Origin: a beta proteobacterium CB
GTDB taxonomy: Bacteria; Pseudomonadota; Gammaproteobacteria; Burkholderiales; Burkholderiaceae
DNA length: 64,000 bases
NCBI GenBank assembly: GCA_000342265.1
Contig: CP004348.1
Span: 1,612,001 to 1,676,000, forward strand
Direction: 5' to 3'
Of the stretch, positions 34,703-45,423 are shown piece by piece. The first letter of the stretch is position 1. Each line of letters opens with the position of its first letter. A program made the position numbers and the translations under genes. The notes below the pieces were generated by a model that had not been told where the DNA came from, searched no databases, and was given only the letters and a program-made list of their open reading frames with translations.

Positions 34703-37594
34703 ATGCCAAATGCTTCGAATACCCCTAATTCACCAGCGGCCAGTTCCTTAGACGAACTAGCCAAATCCTACGAACCCGCCCCAATTGAAGCTTATTGGGG
34801 TCCGGAATGGGAACGCCGAGGCATTGCCGACGCCACCCTAGATGAGGGCAAGGGAGATTTCTCGATCCAACTGCCTCCACCAAATGTGACAGGCACCCTT
34901 CACATGGGCCATGCCTTTAATCAAACCATCATGGATGGTTTAGTGCGCCATGCTCGTATGTCTGGAAAAAATACCTTATGGGTTCCAGGCACTGATCACG
35001 CTGGCATTGCAACGCAAATTGTTGTTGAACGTCAGCTTGATGCACAGAAAGTTTCTCGTCACGATTTAGGTCGTGAGAAATTTTTAGAAAAAGTGTGGGA
35101 GTGGAAAGAAACTTCCGGCAATACCATCACCCGTCAGATTCGTCGCTTAGGCGCTTCAATTGATTGGGGTAAAGAATATTTCACGATGGACAGCAAGATG
35201 TCCAAGGCGGTTGTTGAAGTATTTGTGCGCTTACATGAGCAGGGCTTAATTTACCGCGGTAAACGTTTGGTGAACTGGGATCCCGTTTTAGGAACTGCGG
35301 TCTCTGATTTAGAAGTAGTGAGCGAAGAAGAAGATGGTTCCATGTGGCACATCCACTATCCATTAGCAGATGGCTCTGGACACCTGACTGTTGCCACCAC
35401 CCGTCCAGAAACCCTATTGGGCGACGTCGCCGTCATGGTCAATCCAGAAGATGAGCGCTACAAACACCTCATTGGTAAGTCAGTGCAACTGCCGCTGTGC
35501 AATCGTGAAATTCCGATTATCGCGGACGACTACGTGGATTTAGCTTTTGGTACTGGCGTAGTTAAAGTGACGCCTGCCCATGACTTCAACGACTATGCCG
35601 TCGGACAACGCCACCAATTGCCGCTCATTAATATTTTGACGCTCGATGCCAAGATTAATGAGAACGCGCCCGTCGCTTATCAGGGTCTTGAGCGCTTTGC
35701 TGCACGCAAACAAATCGTGGCTGATTTAGATGCTGCTGGTTTATTAGAGAAAGTACAACCCCATAAGTTAATGGTGCCCCGTGGCGATCGTACTCAAACC
35801 ATTATTGAGCCAATGCTCACTGATCAATGGTTTGTTGCAGTATCTAAGCCGAGCCCCGATAACAAATATCAACCGGGTTCATCTATCGCTGGTGCAGCAT
35901 TAGACGCAGTCACTAAAGGTGATATCAAGCTCGTTCCAGAAAACTGGATTAGCACTTACACCCAGTGGCTAGAAAACATTCAAGACTGGTGTATCTCGCG
36001 CCAACTCTGGTGGGGCCATCAAATCCCCGCTTGGTATGGCGATGACGGACAGATCTTTGTAGCCCGCTCTGAAGAGGAGGCCAAATCTAAAGCTGCTGCA
36101 GCGGGCTATACCGGTCAACTCCATCGTGACCCTGATGTCCTGGATACCTGGTTTAGCTCCGCCTTAGTGCCTTTTAGCTCCTTAGGTTGGCCTGAAGAGA
36201 CCCCGGCCCTCAAGCACTTCCTGCCTTCATCAGTATTGGTCACTGGCTTTGACATCATCTTCTTCTGGGTAGCCAGAATGGTCATGATGACTTGCCACTT
36301 CACCGGCAAGGTGCCGTTCAATACGGTGTATGTGCATGGCTTAGTTCGCGATGCGGAAGGTCAAAAGATGAGTAAGTCCAAAGGCAATACTTTGGATCCA
36401 ATCGACCTCATTGACGGCATCAAGATTGAAGACTTAGTTGCTAAGCGCACTACTGGCTTGATGAATCCAAAGCAAGCTGAAAGCATTGGCAAGAAAACCA
36501 AGAAAGAGTTTCCAGAAGGTATTCCTGCATTTGGTACAGATGCACTACGCTTTACCTTCGCCTCACTCGCATCACTTGGTCGCAACATTAACTTTGATCA
36601 GAAGCGCTGTGAAGGCTACCGCAACTTCTGCAACAAACTCTGGAATGCCACTCGCTTTGTGCTCATGAATTGCCCTGGCAATGATGAAGAGAATGGTTTT
36701 GCACCGTGTGACAACCAATGCGGGCCCGAAGGTTATCTCGATTTTTCTGCAGCAGATCGCTGGATTGTTTCTTTATTACAAAGAACCGAAGCTGATGTTG
36801 CCAAGGGTTTCCAAAACTATCGCTTTGACAATATTGCTACCAGCATCTATCAGTTTGTTTGGGATGAGTATTGCGATTGGTACTTAGAATTAGCCAAGGT
36901 TCAACTGCAAACCGGTACACCTGCACAGCAACGCGCTACTCGCCGCACTCTACTGCGCGTTTTAGAAACGATCTTGCGCATGGCGCATCCACTGATTCCA
37001 TTCATCACCGAAACTCTCTGGCAAACCGTTGGGCCAAAGATTGGCAAAGAGCTCGCCAAGCAGGATAAGCAAACGATTGCCCTACAGCCCTATCCTGTTG
37101 CTCAGCTCGATAAGATTGATGAGCAAAGTGAAGCTTGGGTAAATCAGATTAAAGCGATTGTGGATGCTTGTCGTAATTTGCGTGGCGAGATGCAAGTCTC
37201 TCCTGCACTTAAGGTGCCACTCTGGATTAGTGGGCCACAAGATTTCTTGAAAAAGGCAAGCCCTTATCTGACTGCCTTAGCCAAGTTATCGGAAGTCAAA
37301 ATTTACGATGATGAATCCGCTCTAGAAAAAGATGCTCCAGACGCTCCAATGGCCTTGGTTGGCAATCTCAAGTTATTGCTCAAAATCGAAGTGGACGTGG
37401 CAGCTGAGAGAATTCGTCTAAGCAAAGAAATTGAGCGTCTAGCAAATGAAATTACCAAAGCACGCAGCAAGCTTGGTAATGAAAGCTTCGTAGCTCGCGC
37501 TCCAGAAGAGGTTGTTGCGCAAGAGAAACAACGTCTCGCTGGCTTTGAGCAAAACCATGAGAAGCTTGTTGCACAATTAGAGCGACTGAAATAA
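34703..37594 (+). CDS. valS: Valyl-tRNA synthetase
   Basis: I start at the ATG at 34703. The 963-residue class I synthetase has the HIGH-type motif [11 protein letters not shown] (about residue 55), the editing domain ([13 protein letters not shown], about 230), the KMSKS motif [10 protein letters not shown] (about 555), and a C-terminal coiled coil ([20 protein letters not shown]) that binds tRNA. It charges tRNA-Val and hydrolyses mischarged Thr-tRNA. It is divergent from uvrD. Confidence 0.97.
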   Translation: MPNASNTPNSPAASSLDELAKSYEPAPIEAYWGPEWERRGIADATLDEGKGDFSIQLPPPNVTGTLHMGHAFNQTIMDGLVRHARMSGKNTLWVPGTDHAGIATQIVVERQLDAQKVSRHDLGREKFLEKVWEWKETSGNTITRQIRRLGASIDWGKEYFTMDSKMSKAVVEVFVRLHEQGLIYRGKRLVNWDPVLGTAVSDLEVVSEEEDGSMWHIHYPLADGSGHLTVATTRPETLLGDVAVMVNPEDERYKHLIGKSVQLPLCNREIPIIADDYVDLAFGTGVVKVTPAHDFNDYAVGQRHQLPLINILTLDAKINENAPVAYQGLERFAARKQIVADLDAAGLLEKVQPHKLMVPRGDRTQTIIEPMLTDQWFVAVSKPSPDNKYQPGSSIAGAALDAVTKGDIKLVPENWISTYTQWLENIQDWCISRQLWWGHQIPAWYGDDGQIFVARSEEEAKSKAAAAGYTGQLHRDPDVLDTWFSSALVPFSSLGWPEETPALKHFLPSSVLVTGFDIIFFWVARMVMMTCHFTGKVPFNTVYVHGLVRDAEGQKMSKSKGNTLDPIDLIDGIKIEDLVAKRTTGLMNPKQAESIGKKTKKEFPEGIPAFGTDALRFTFASLASLGRNINFDQKRCEGYRNFCNKLWNATRFVLMNCPGNDEENGFAPCDNQCGPEGYLDFSAADRWIVSLLQRTEADVAKGFQNYRFDNIATSIYQFVWDEYCDWYLELAKVQLQTGTPAQQRATRRTLLRVLETILRMAHPLIPFITETLWQTVGPKIGKELAKQDKQTIALQPYPVAQLDKIDEQSEAWVNQIKAIVDACRNLRGEMQVSPALKVPLWISGPQDFLKKASPYLTALAKLSEVKIYDDESALEKDAPDAPMALVGNLKLLLKIEVDVAAERIRLSKEIERLANEITKARSKLGNESFVARAPEEVVAQEKQRLAGFEQNHEKLVAQLERLK

Positions 37595-37622
37595 AACAGT
37601 AATCAAACTGATCGGAATTGCC

Positions 37623-38507
37623 ATGCCATTAAGCACTAAAGCCGTTACTAAAGCAGTCTTCCCTGTTGCAGGCTTGGGGACACGCTTCTTGCCAGCTACC
37701 AAGGCCAGTCCGAAAGAAATGCTCAATGTAGTGGATAAGCCCCTTATTCAGTATGCGGTTGAGGAAGCGATTGCTGCCGGCATTACTGAAATGATTTTTG
37801 TGACTGGTCGCAGCAAGCGCGCAATCGAAGATCACTTTGATAAGGCTTACGAATTAGAAGCTGAGCTCGAAGCAAAAAATAAGCAGGCTCTTTTAGAGAT
37901 TGTGCGCAGCGTTAAACCAAGTCATGTGGATTGTGTGTACGTTCGCCAACCAGAAGCGCTGGGTTTAGGTCACGCTGTCTTGTGCGCAGAAAAGCTCGTG
38001 CGAGATGAACCTTTTGCCATCATCCTGGCTGATGACTTACTCGATGGCCACCCGCCGGTTCTAAAGCAGATGCTCAAAGTGTTTGATGAGCAAAATGGTT
38101 CCGTCTTAGCAGTGGAGAAAATTGATCCATCTAAAAGCAGCTCCTACGGCATTATTTCTGGAGAAGAGGTATCAAAAGGGATCTATCGCTTAAATGGGAT
38201 TGTGGAGAAGCCGCAACCTCAAGATGCACCATCTAACTTAGCGGTAGTTGGTCGCTATGTTCTGTCTTCAGACATCTTCAATCACATTCGTAATCTCAAG
38301 CCAGGTGCTGGTGGAGAAATCCAGCTCACCGATGCCATTGCCTCACTACTTAAAGAAGAGCCAGTATTCGCTTATGAATACGATGGTGTGCGCTATGACT
38401 GCGGCAGTAAACTTGGCTACCTCAAGGCTTCCGTGGAATTTGCTTTACGCCACCCAGAGGTAAGCACTGAGTTTGCAACGTATTTAAAGAGCCGCTCTCT
38501 AACCTAG
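37623..38507 (+). CDS. galU: UTP-glucose-1-phosphate uridylyltransferase
   Basis: The 294-residue nucleotidyltransferase has [24 protein letters not shown] at its start (nucleotide-binding loop), [11 protein letters not shown], and [13 protein letters not shown] (about residue 140). It makes UDP-glucose for cell-surface polysaccharides. It follows valS by 28 bp and ends at a bidirectional terminator. Confidence 0.95.
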   Translation: MPLSTKAVTKAVFPVAGLGTRFLPATKASPKEMLNVVDKPLIQYAVEEAIAAGITEMIFVTGRSKRAIEDHFDKAYELEAELEAKNKQALLEIVRSVKPSHVDCVYVRQPEALGLGHAVLCAEKLVRDEPFAIILADDLLDGHPPVLKQMLKVFDEQNGSVLAVEKIDPSKSSSYGIISGEEVSKGIYRLNGIVEKPQPQDAPSNLAVVGRYVLSSDIFNHIRNLKPGAGGEIQLTDAIASLLKEEPVFAYEYDGVRYDCGSKLGYLKASVEFALRHPEVSTEFATYLKSRSLT

Positions 38508-38540
38508 GCTTCAGAATGAAGCTCCGACAGGAGAAAAACA

Positions 38541-38574
38541 AAAAAGGCAGAAATCACTTTCTGCCTTTTTCTTT
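38541..38574. terminator. Bidirectional terminator between galU and tusA
   Basis: AAAAAGGCAGAAA and TTTCTGCCTTTTT (38541-38570) form a stem with a short loop, with T-runs on both strands. It serves the converging galU and alaS-tusA transcripts. Confidence 0.85.
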
Positions 38575-38598
38575 GCTACTGACGGTTGGCGGAATGCC

Positions 38599-38838
38599 TT
38601 ACCTTCTCTTGAGGAAGAAAACCAATACATCGCCCTCTGTAGTACTGGAAAGGAGCTCATTACCAGTCTGCTTTGCAAATGCGGGGAAGTCATGAGCCGC
38701 ACCAGAATCCGTTGCTTTTACCTTCAGCACTTCACCAGACTGCATGGTGGCTAAGGCTTTCTTGGTACGTAAAATTGGCAGCGGGCAGTTCATGCCAATC
38801 GCATCGACCTCAAGATTAAATTCGATAGCATTACTCAC
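38599..38838 (-). CDS. TusA-family sulfur carrier protein
   Basis: The 79-residue protein has the family signature [20 protein letters not shown] with the active cysteine at residue 17, and the C-terminal strand VLVFFLKRR. TusA-like proteins relay persulfide sulfur, for example to tRNA thiouridine synthesis. The start is GTG overlapping the alaS stop (GTGA), so it is coupled to alaS. Confidence 0.9.
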   Translation of the reverse strand: MSNAIEFNLEVDAIGMNCPLPILRTKKALATMQSGEVLKVKATDSGAAHDFPAFAKQTGNELLSSTTEGDVLVFFLKRR

Positions 38839-41459
38839 TTAGAGGCCACCCAATCTTTAACGCCAGCTAATGCGGCGCCCAATTTGCTTGGATCAGTGCC
38901 GCCAGCCATTGCCATTTCTGGCTTGCCGCCACCTTTACCGCCAACCTGCTGAGCAACATAGTTGACCAAATCACCTGCTTTGACTTTGGCAATCGAGTCT
39001 GCAGTCACACCAGCGATCAAACTGACTTTATCGCCCTGCACAGAAGCCAACACAATCGCTGCTGTTTTCAGCTTGGCCTTTAAAGCATCCATAGTCTCGC
39101 GAAGCACTTGAGCATCTGCGCCATCCAAGCGGGCCGCTAATACTTTGATGCCATTGACGTCAATTGCTTGCGTTGCCAACTCATCACCTTGGCTGGCAGC
39201 GAGTTTGGAATTCACCTTATCCAACTCACGCTCAGCCTGACGCAGGCTTTCTTGTAGCTGAACAACGCGATTCACTAAATCACCAGGATGGGTTTTAAGG
39301 ACTGAGGCCGCTTCATTGACCTTGTCTTCTAAACCTTGCAAGAAGTTCAAGGCATTTCTGCCAGTCACAGCCTCAACGCGACGAATACCAGCAGCTACGC
39401 CACTTTCAGACACAATCTTTAAGCTACCAATGTCACCAGTGCGACCCACGTGGGTGCCACCGCACAACTCTTTAGAGCTGCCGATTTCTAATACGCGAAC
39501 CTCATCACCATACTTTTCACCGAAGAGCATCATCGCACCAGTCTTTTGCGCGTCATCCAAAGACATCACTTTTCCGGAAGTCGCGGTATTGGCCAAGATT
39601 TCCGCATTCACAATATCTTCTACGCGACGAATTTCTTGTGCGGTGATAGGTGCGTTGTGAGTGAAGTCAAAACGGGTTTTGCTGGCATCAACTAAAGAAC
39701 CTTTTTGCTGCACATGATCACCTAAGACTTCACGCAATGCTTTATGCAAAATATGCGTAGCACTATGGTTGCGCATGGTTTCAGTTCTTTGCTGCACATC
39801 TACCAAGGCGTTGATTGCATCACCCACCTTGAGTTCGCCCTCTTGTATTTCACCTTGATGACCAAAAACATCAGCCTGAATCTTGAAGGTATCTTCAACT
39901 GCAAAACGCACTGCTTCATTGCGCAACTCACCCTTATCGCCAACCTGTCCACCAGACTCAGCGTAGAAGGGAGTGTTATCCAGTACAACGACTGCAGCAT
40001 CTCCAGCCTTCACCGATTGGACAGCAGAGCCATCAACATAGAGCGCAGTTACCTTAGCGCCTTCATGTTTCAAGGTATCGTAACCATGGAATTGGGTTGG
40101 TTTGCCAGAGTACTCCAGGCCTTGCGCCACCTTGAACTTACCAGCCGCTCTGGCTTGATCACGCTGCTTTTGCATTGCCAAATCAAAACCTTCAGCATCT
40201 ACCGTGACATCACGCTCACGGCAAACGTCTGCAGTTAAATCCAATGGGAAGCCAAAGGTATCGTGTAAACGGAAAGCAGTTTCACCATCAATAGTCTTGG
40301 CACCACCAGCAAGCGCGCCTTCCAAAATTTCCATACCGTTAGCAATGGTCTGAAAGAAGCGCTCTTCCTCCTGCTTAATGACATCGCTGACCTTATCTTT
40401 TGCTGCTTGCAACTCTGGATAAGCGAGACCCATCTCTTTTACAAGAGCAGGAACAAGTTTATAGAAGAATGGTTTGCGTGCACCCAATTTATAACCATGA
40501 CGAATAGCGCGGCGTGTAATACGGCGCAGTACATAGCCACGACCAGCGTTACCTGGAATCACGCCATCCACTACGATAAAACTACATGCACGAATATGAT
40601 CAGCAATCACTTTGAGTGATGGGCTGCTTGGATCGCAATTCTCACCGCCAGCCGCATCAACAGCCTCTTTCGCCGCCTTCAGTAAATTAACAAAGAGGTC
40701 AATCTCGTAGTTGGAGTGCACATGTTGCAACACGGCTGCGATACGCTCAAGACCCATACCGGTGTCCACGCTAGGCTTAGGCAATGGATGCATATTGCCT
40801 GCTTCGTCGCGATTGAACTGCATGAATACGTTATTCCAAATCTCAATGTAGCGATCACCATCTTCATCAGGACTTCCTGGAGGGCCGCCTGCAATGTGCG
40901 GACCATGGTCGTAGAAGATTTCTGTACAAGGACCACATGGTCCTGTGTCACCCATCATCCAGAAGTTATCTGAAGCATAGCGGCCACCCTTGTTATCGCC
41001 GATGCGAATAATCCGCTCAGTTGGCACACCAATTTGCTTATTCCAAATCTCATAAGCCTCGTCGTCTTCCGCATACACAGTGACAAGCAACTTTTCTTCT
41101 GGCAATTTAAAGACTTCAGTCAATAAACCCCAAGCAAACTGAATGGCATCTTTTTTAAAGTAATCACCAAAAGAAAAGTTGCCCAGCATTTCGAAGAAGG
41201 TGTGATGACGGGCTGTATAGCCAACGTTATCCAAGTCATTGTGCTTGCCGCCGGCACGAATACACTTTTGGGCAGTGGTTGCGCGGTTATAGGGGCGCTT
41301 ATCAAAGCCTAAAAAGACGTCCTTGAACTGATTCATCCCAGCATTGGTAAATAGCAGGGTTGGGTCATCTCCAGGCACTACGGGGCTGGAAGGGACAATT
41401 TGGTGGCCTTTTTGGGCGAAGTAGTCCAGGTATGCCTGGCGAATTTGGGAGACTTTCAT
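38835..41459 (-). CDS. alaS: Alanyl-tRNA synthetase
   Basis: I start at the ATG at 41459 ([19 protein letters not shown]); the frame extends 12 codons upstream without support. The 874-residue class II synthetase has the catalytic core ([18 protein letters not shown]), the tRNA-recognition domain, the editing domain with [11 protein letters not shown] and [11 protein letters not shown], and the C-Ala domain with a Gly-rich [15 protein letters not shown] tail. It charges tRNA-Ala by recognising the G3-U70 pair. Confidence 0.97.
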   Translation of the reverse strand: MKVSQIRQAYLDYFAQKGHQIVPSSPVVPGDDPTLLFTNAGMNQFKDVFLGFDKRPYNRATTAQKCIRAGGKHNDLDNVGYTARHHTFFEMLGNFSFGDYFKKDAIQFAWGLLTEVFKLPEEKLLVTVYAEDDEAYEIWNKQIGVPTERIIRIGDNKGGRYASDNFWMMGDTGPCGPCTEIFYDHGPHIAGGPPGSPDEDGDRYIEIWNNVFMQFNRDEAGNMHPLPKPSVDTGMGLERIAAVLQHVHSNYEIDLFVNLLKAAKEAVDAAGGENCDPSSPSLKVIADHIRACSFIVVDGVIPGNAGRGYVLRRITRRAIRHGYKLGARKPFFYKLVPALVKEMGLAYPELQAAKDKVSDVIKQEEERFFQTIANGMEILEGALAGGAKTIDGETAFRLHDTFGFPLDLTADVCRERDVTVDAEGFDLAMQKQRDQARAAGKFKVAQGLEYSGKPTQFHGYDTLKHEGAKVTALYVDGSAVQSVKAGDAAVVVLDNTPFYAESGGQVGDKGELRNEAVRFAVEDTFKIQADVFGHQGEIQEGELKVGDAINALVDVQQRTETMRNHSATHILHKALREVLGDHVQQKGSLVDASKTRFDFTHNAPITAQEIRRVEDIVNAEILANTATSGKVMSLDDAQKTGAMMLFGEKYGDEVRVLEIGSSKELCGGTHVGRTGDIGSLKIVSESGVAAGIRRVEAVTGRNALNFLQGLEDKVNEAASVLKTHPGDLVNRVVQLQESLRQAERELDKVNSKLAASQGDELATQAIDVNGIKVLAARLDGADAQVLRETMDALKAKLKTAAIVLASVQGDKVSLIAGVTADSIAKVKAGDLVNYVAQQVGGKGGGKPEMAMAGGTDPSKLGAALAGVKDWVASK

Positions 41460-41466
41460 GCGAATA

Positions 41467-41495
41467 ATTATCGCATTGGCACTAGTCGGGGGCAA
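41467..41495 (-). promoter_or_regulatory. alaS promoter
   Basis: TTGCCC (41495-41490), a 17-bp spacer and GATAAT (41472-41467) on the minus strand, with TG one base before the -10. The expected start site falls about 1 nt before the alaS ATG, so the mRNA may be leaderless. Confidence 0.6.
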
Positions 41496-41582
41496 ACCCT
41501 AGGCAAACCCACTCAATCCTGCCTTACAATCCCGTAACATTAATAAATAGATCGGCATTTAAGTCGATATAAGGAGCTCAAC

Positions 41583-42044
41583 TTGAAAATTCGCAATCAA
41601 CGGGATTTTGGTGCCGGAATCATGTACATGGTTATTGGCCTATTTTTCACAATCGTAGCAACGCAATATCCTATGGGTACTGCCGCCAAAATGGGCCCAG
41701 GCTACTTTCCCTTCTATTTAGGGATCCTCATGACTCTTTTGGGCCTTCTAGTACTGGTGAAGTCCATGGGTGCTAAAGCTGCGATTGAGTCGATTCCCAA
41801 GTTCAACTGGAAGATCATGGCGCAAATTACTGGCGCTGTAGTCCTTTACGGCTTATTACTTCCGAAAATGGGTTTCTTAGTGGCCGTAGTGGTTCTGGTA
41901 TTTGTAGCAGCAAGCGCAAGCAAGGAATTTACCTGGAAAGGCACTGCAATTAATGCCGCCTTTTTGGTGACCTTCACTTACTCAGTCTTCGTTGTGGGCC
42001 TCAAGCTTCAGTTCCCACTGCTACCTTTCTTCTTACAACAATAA
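41583..42044 (+). CDS. tctB: Tripartite tricarboxylate transporter, TctB small membrane subunit
   Basis: The start is a TTG at 41583 preceded by AAGGAG. The 153-residue protein has four membrane helices and the TctB-type opening (NQRDFGAGIMYMVIGLFF) with the MGPGYFP motif. With TctA it forms the membrane part of a sodium- or proton-driven carboxylate importer that needs a periplasmic binding protein, TctC. No TctC gene is seen here. Confidence 0.9.
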   Translation: MKIRNQRDFGAGIMYMVIGLFFTIVATQYPMGTAAKMGPGYFPFYLGILMTLLGLLVLVKSMGAKAAIESIPKFNWKIMAQITGAVVLYGLLLPKMGFLVAVVVLVFVAASASKEFTWKGTAINAAFLVTFTYSVFVVGLKLQFPLLPFFLQQ

Positions 42045-42063
42045 CGAACCGGGACTCTGAAAA

Positions 42064-43566
42064 ATGGATTTATTTGCTAATTTAGCCCTCGGTTTCGATA
42101 CCGCATTTACCTTGCAAAACCTGATGTACTGCCTGGTAGGCTGTATTTTGGGCACCTTAATCGGCGTTTTACCAGGTCTTGGCCCTATCGCAACGATCGC
42201 GATGTTATTGCCAGCCACTTATGCACTGCCTCCAATTGCCGCCTTGATTATGTTGGCCGGTATTTACTATGGATCACAATACGGTGGATCCACAACAGCG
42301 ATTTTGCTCAACATTCCGGGGGAGACGTCCTCGGTGGTGACGGCGATTGATGGCTACCAAATGGCTAGAAATGGCCGAGCAGGTGTAGCCCTCTTTACCG
42401 CAGGTATGGGCTCATTCTTTGCTGGTTGCGTAGCAACACTGGTTTTGGCTGCATTTGCCGCACCACTCTCAGAGCTAGCATTTAAGTTTGGTCCTGCTGA
42501 ATACTTCTCCCTAATGGTTTTAGGGTTAATCGGCGCGGTTGTACTAGCCTCAGGCTCCCTGATCAAAGCGATCGGCATGATCATTTTGGGTCTGTTAATG
42601 GGCCTGATTGGTACTGACGTGAACTCTGGCGTGTCACGCTATGCCTTCGACATTCCTGAGTTGAGTGACGGTATTGGCTTTGTGAGCGTAGCAATGGGTG
42701 TATTCGGTTTTGCTGAAATCATGGGTAACCTGGAAAAAACAGGGGATGACGAGGGCTTCCTCAACAAACTCACCAGCATGGTTCCTACGAAGCAGGACAT
42801 CAAGCGCATGGTCCCATCAATCTTGCGCGGTACAACCATTGGCTCCATCCTGGGAATTCTGCCAGGCGGTGGTGCAGCTTTAGCCGCTTTTGGCGCCTAC
42901 TCTGTTGAGAAGAAATCCTCCAAGTACAGCCATGAATTCGGCAAGGGTGCGATTGAGGGTGTGGCAGGTCCTGAAGCAGCTAACAATGCAGCAGCTCAAA
43001 CCTCTTTCATTCCGTTGCTCACCTTGGGTATTCCACCAAATGCTGTGATGGCATTGATGGTTGGCGCGATGACGATTCATAACATTCAACCAGGCCCACA
43101 AGTAATGACCAGCAACCCAGCGCTGTTCTGGGGTCTGATCGCTTCCATGTGGATTGGTAACGTGATGTTGATTCTCTTGAACTTGCCGCTCATTGGTATT
43201 TGGGTAAAGCTCTTGAGAATTCCTTACCGCTTCCTCTATCCAGCGATCCTCGTGTTCTGCTGTATCGGCGTGTACACCGTCAACAACACGGTATTTGATG
43301 TTTACGTGACTGCAGCCTTTGGCTTAATTGGTTACCTTTTCTTCAAGCTGGGTTGCGAACCTCCTCCATTGCTCTTGGGCTTCGTGCTCGGACCAATGAT
43401 GGAAGAGAACTTCCGTCGCGCCCTACTGTTGTCACGCGGCGATTTCACAACCTTCATAACCCGCCCACTATCCTTAGGTCTACTCATCGCAGCAGCCCTC
43501 TTGGTTGTGATCGTGGCCTTGCCAGCGGTTAAGAAAACCCGTGAAGAGGCTTTCGTAGAAGATTAA
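42064..43566 (+). CDS. tctA: Tripartite tricarboxylate transporter, TctA large membrane subunit
   Basis: The 500-residue, roughly 12-helix protein has the conserved GVLPGLGPIATIAMLLP (about residue 38), YYGSQYGGSTTAILLNIPGE (about 68), and the second repeat ILGILPGGGAALAAFGAY (about 263). It is the transport subunit paired with TctB, 19 bp upstream. In Burkholderiales many Bug-type binding proteins encoded elsewhere can feed such a pair; the carboxylate is unknown. Confidence 0.95.
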   Translation: MDLFANLALGFDTAFTLQNLMYCLVGCILGTLIGVLPGLGPIATIAMLLPATYALPPIAALIMLAGIYYGSQYGGSTTAILLNIPGETSSVVTAIDGYQMARNGRAGVALFTAGMGSFFAGCVATLVLAAFAAPLSELAFKFGPAEYFSLMVLGLIGAVVLASGSLIKAIGMIILGLLMGLIGTDVNSGVSRYAFDIPELSDGIGFVSVAMGVFGFAEIMGNLEKTGDDEGFLNKLTSMVPTKQDIKRMVPSILRGTTIGSILGILPGGGAALAAFGAYSVEKKSSKYSHEFGKGAIEGVAGPEAANNAAAQTSFIPLLTLGIPPNAVMALMVGAMTIHNIQPGPQVMTSNPALFWGLIASMWIGNVMLILLNLPLIGIWVKLLRIPYRFLYPAILVFCCIGVYTVNNTVFDVYVTAAFGLIGYLFFKLGCEPPPLLLGFVLGPMMEENFRRALLLSRGDFTTFITRPLSLGLLIAAALLVVIVALPAVKKTREEAFVED

Positions 43567-43590
43567 TTCTCGAATACTTCCCAGAAACGA

Positions 43591-43619
43591 GCCCGCAGTA
43601 ATTTGCGGGCTTTTTTCTT
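43591..43619 (+). terminator. Terminator after tctA
   Basis: GCCCGCA and TGCGGGC (43591-43610) form a hairpin followed by TTTTTTCTTT. It lies 30 bp before the glnS start, insulating glnS from tctBA. Confidence 0.85.
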
Positions 43620-43638
43620 TGTGGACGGGGGTTTTCTC

Positions 43639-43644
43639 TACAAT
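43639..43644 (+). promoter_or_regulatory. -10 element of glnS
   Basis: TACAAT ends 6 nt before the glnS ATG at 43651, with no Shine-Dalgarno between them and a terminator just upstream. The -35 is weak. The implied transcript would start at or next to the start codon. Confidence 0.4.
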
Positions 43645-43650
43645 GAGCAC

Positions 43651-45423
43651 ATGTCCCAAGATAGCAAACCATCTAAATCGCCTGCCGGCACTGTTACCGA
43701 GCCTTCTAACTTTTTGCGCCAGATCATCGATCATGACCTAGCGAGTGGCGCCTATCAGAACCGCAGTAATCGAGAGGGCCAAGCTATTCCCTCCATCATT
43801 ACGCGCTTCCCACCAGAGCCCAATGGTTATCTCCATATTGGCCACGCCAAAAGTATTTGCCTTAACTTTGGCTTAGCTGCTGATTACAACAATCAAGCAG
43901 GTGGTGCACGTTGCAATATGCGACTAGACGATACCAACCCAGTCAAAGAAGATCTTGAGTATGCCGACAGTATTTTAGATGCGGTCAAATGGCTCGGTTT
44001 TGATTGGGGTGAGCACCTGTATCACGCGAGTGATTACTTTGATCAGCTCTATGAGTTTGCAGAAATTCTGATTCAAAATGGTAAAGCCTATGTGGATAGT
44101 CAAAGTGCAGATGACATCCATACCAATCGCGGCAACTTTGGCCAAGCTGGAAAAAATAGTCCATACCGTGATCGCACTGCCGATGAAAACCTTGCCTTAT
44201 TCCGCGAGATGCGCGATGGCAAATATCAAGATGGCGAACATGTTCTGCGTTTGAAGATTGACATGGCGCACCCGAATATCGTGATGCGTGATCCTGTGGT
44301 CTATCGCATTCGCCATACCGATCACCACCGCACCGGTAACAAATGGTGCATCTATCCTTTGTATGATTTCACGCACTGTATTTCCGATGCGCTAGAAAAT
44401 GTTTCACACTCTATTTGCACTTTGGAGTTTGAAAACAATCGCCCACTCTACGATTGGATTGTTGCCTCGTTAGCAGAGCTAGGGATCTTCAAAAACCCCG
44501 TTCCGCACCAATATGAATTCGCTCGCCTCAACTTAACTTACACCATCACCAGCAAGCGCAAGCTACTGCAATTGGTAGAAGAAAAACATGTGGATGGCTG
44601 GGATGATCCTCGCATGCCAACCATAGTAGGTATTCGGCGTAGGGGTTACACACCCGAGAGCATTCGCTTGTTCTGTGAACGCATCGGCGTTTCTAAAGCG
44701 GATAGTTGGATCGATATGAGCACTCTGGATCAAGCCCTGCGCGATGATCTTGAAGCTAAGGCCCCACGGGCCACAGCGGTCCTTAAGCCACTCAAACTCG
44801 TGATTGATAATTTTGATGCTTCTGCGAGTGAACCTTGCTCGGCCCCACGTCATCCTCAGCATCCTGAATGGGGTAATCGTGACTTTCATTTCACAAAAGA
44901 ATTGTGGATTGAAGAAGATGACTTTATGAAAGAACCCATCAAGGGATTCTTTAGACTTTATCCACCGATTGGCGATCAAGCTGGTGGACGTGTGCGCTTG
45001 CGTCATGGCTTTGTCATTGAATGCACTGGATTTGAAGTGGATGCTAACGGTAATGTGACGCAAGTGAATGCGACCCACTTCCCAGACAGTAAGAGCGGCA
45101 CTCCCGGCTCAAACAATTACAAAGTAAAGGGCAACATTCATTGGGTTAGTGCGGCAGAGGCTGTACCAGCACAAGTACGTTTGTACGATCATCTATTCAA
45201 TGATCCACATCCAGATAGCGGTGATAAGAACTTCCTTGACGCGATTAACCCAAGCTCTAAGCAAACTATTACTGCGTACTTAGAACCTTGCATGAAAGAC
45301 ACTAAGGCAGAGGAACGTTTTCAGTTTGAGCGCCATGGTTACTTTGTAGCAGACCAGAACGATTCCAAGCCAGGTCAACCCGTATTTAATCGTACGGTCG
45401 GACTTAAGGATTCTTGGAAATAG
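43651..45423 (+). CDS. glnS: Glutaminyl-tRNA synthetase
   Basis: I start at the ATG at 43651 (MSQDSKPSKS); an in-frame start further up lies inside the terminator. The 590-residue class I synthetase has the HIGH motif EPNGYLHIGHAKSICLNFG, DDTNP, the KMSKS-like loop TSKRKLLQLV, and the C-terminal anticodon-binding barrels. The protein charges tRNA-Gln directly. Its end overlaps the converging SDR gene by 20 bp. Confidence 0.96.
   Translation: MSQDSKPSKSPAGTVTEPSNFLRQIIDHDLASGAYQNRSNREGQAIPSIITRFPPEPNGYLHIGHAKSICLNFGLAADYNNQAGGARCNMRLDDTNPVKEDLEYADSILDAVKWLGFDWGEHLYHASDYFDQLYEFAEILIQNGKAYVDSQSADDIHTNRGNFGQAGKNSPYRDRTADENLALFREMRDGKYQDGEHVLRLKIDMAHPNIVMRDPVVYRIRHTDHHRTGNKWCIYPLYDFTHCISDALENVSHSICTLEFENNRPLYDWIVASLAELGIFKNPVPHQYEFARLNLTYTITSKRKLLQLVEEKHVDGWDDPRMPTIVGIRRRGYTPESIRLFCERIGVSKADSWIDMSTLDQALRDDLEAKAPRATAVLKPLKLVIDNFDASASEPCSAPRHPQHPEWGNRDFHFTKELWIEEDDFMKEPIKGFFRLYPPIGDQAGGRVRLRHGFVIECTGFEVDANGNVTQVNATHFPDSKSGTPGSNNYKVKGNIHWVSAAEAVPAQVRLYDHLFNDPHPDSGDKNFLDAINPSSKQTITAYLEPCMKDTKAEERFQFERHGYFVADQNDSKPGQPVFNRTVGLKDSWK

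Noticed and set aside
39744-40238. 164-codon plus-strand frame opposite alaS
   Set aside because: Antisense to the conserved AlaS editing region, with no start signals or similarity.
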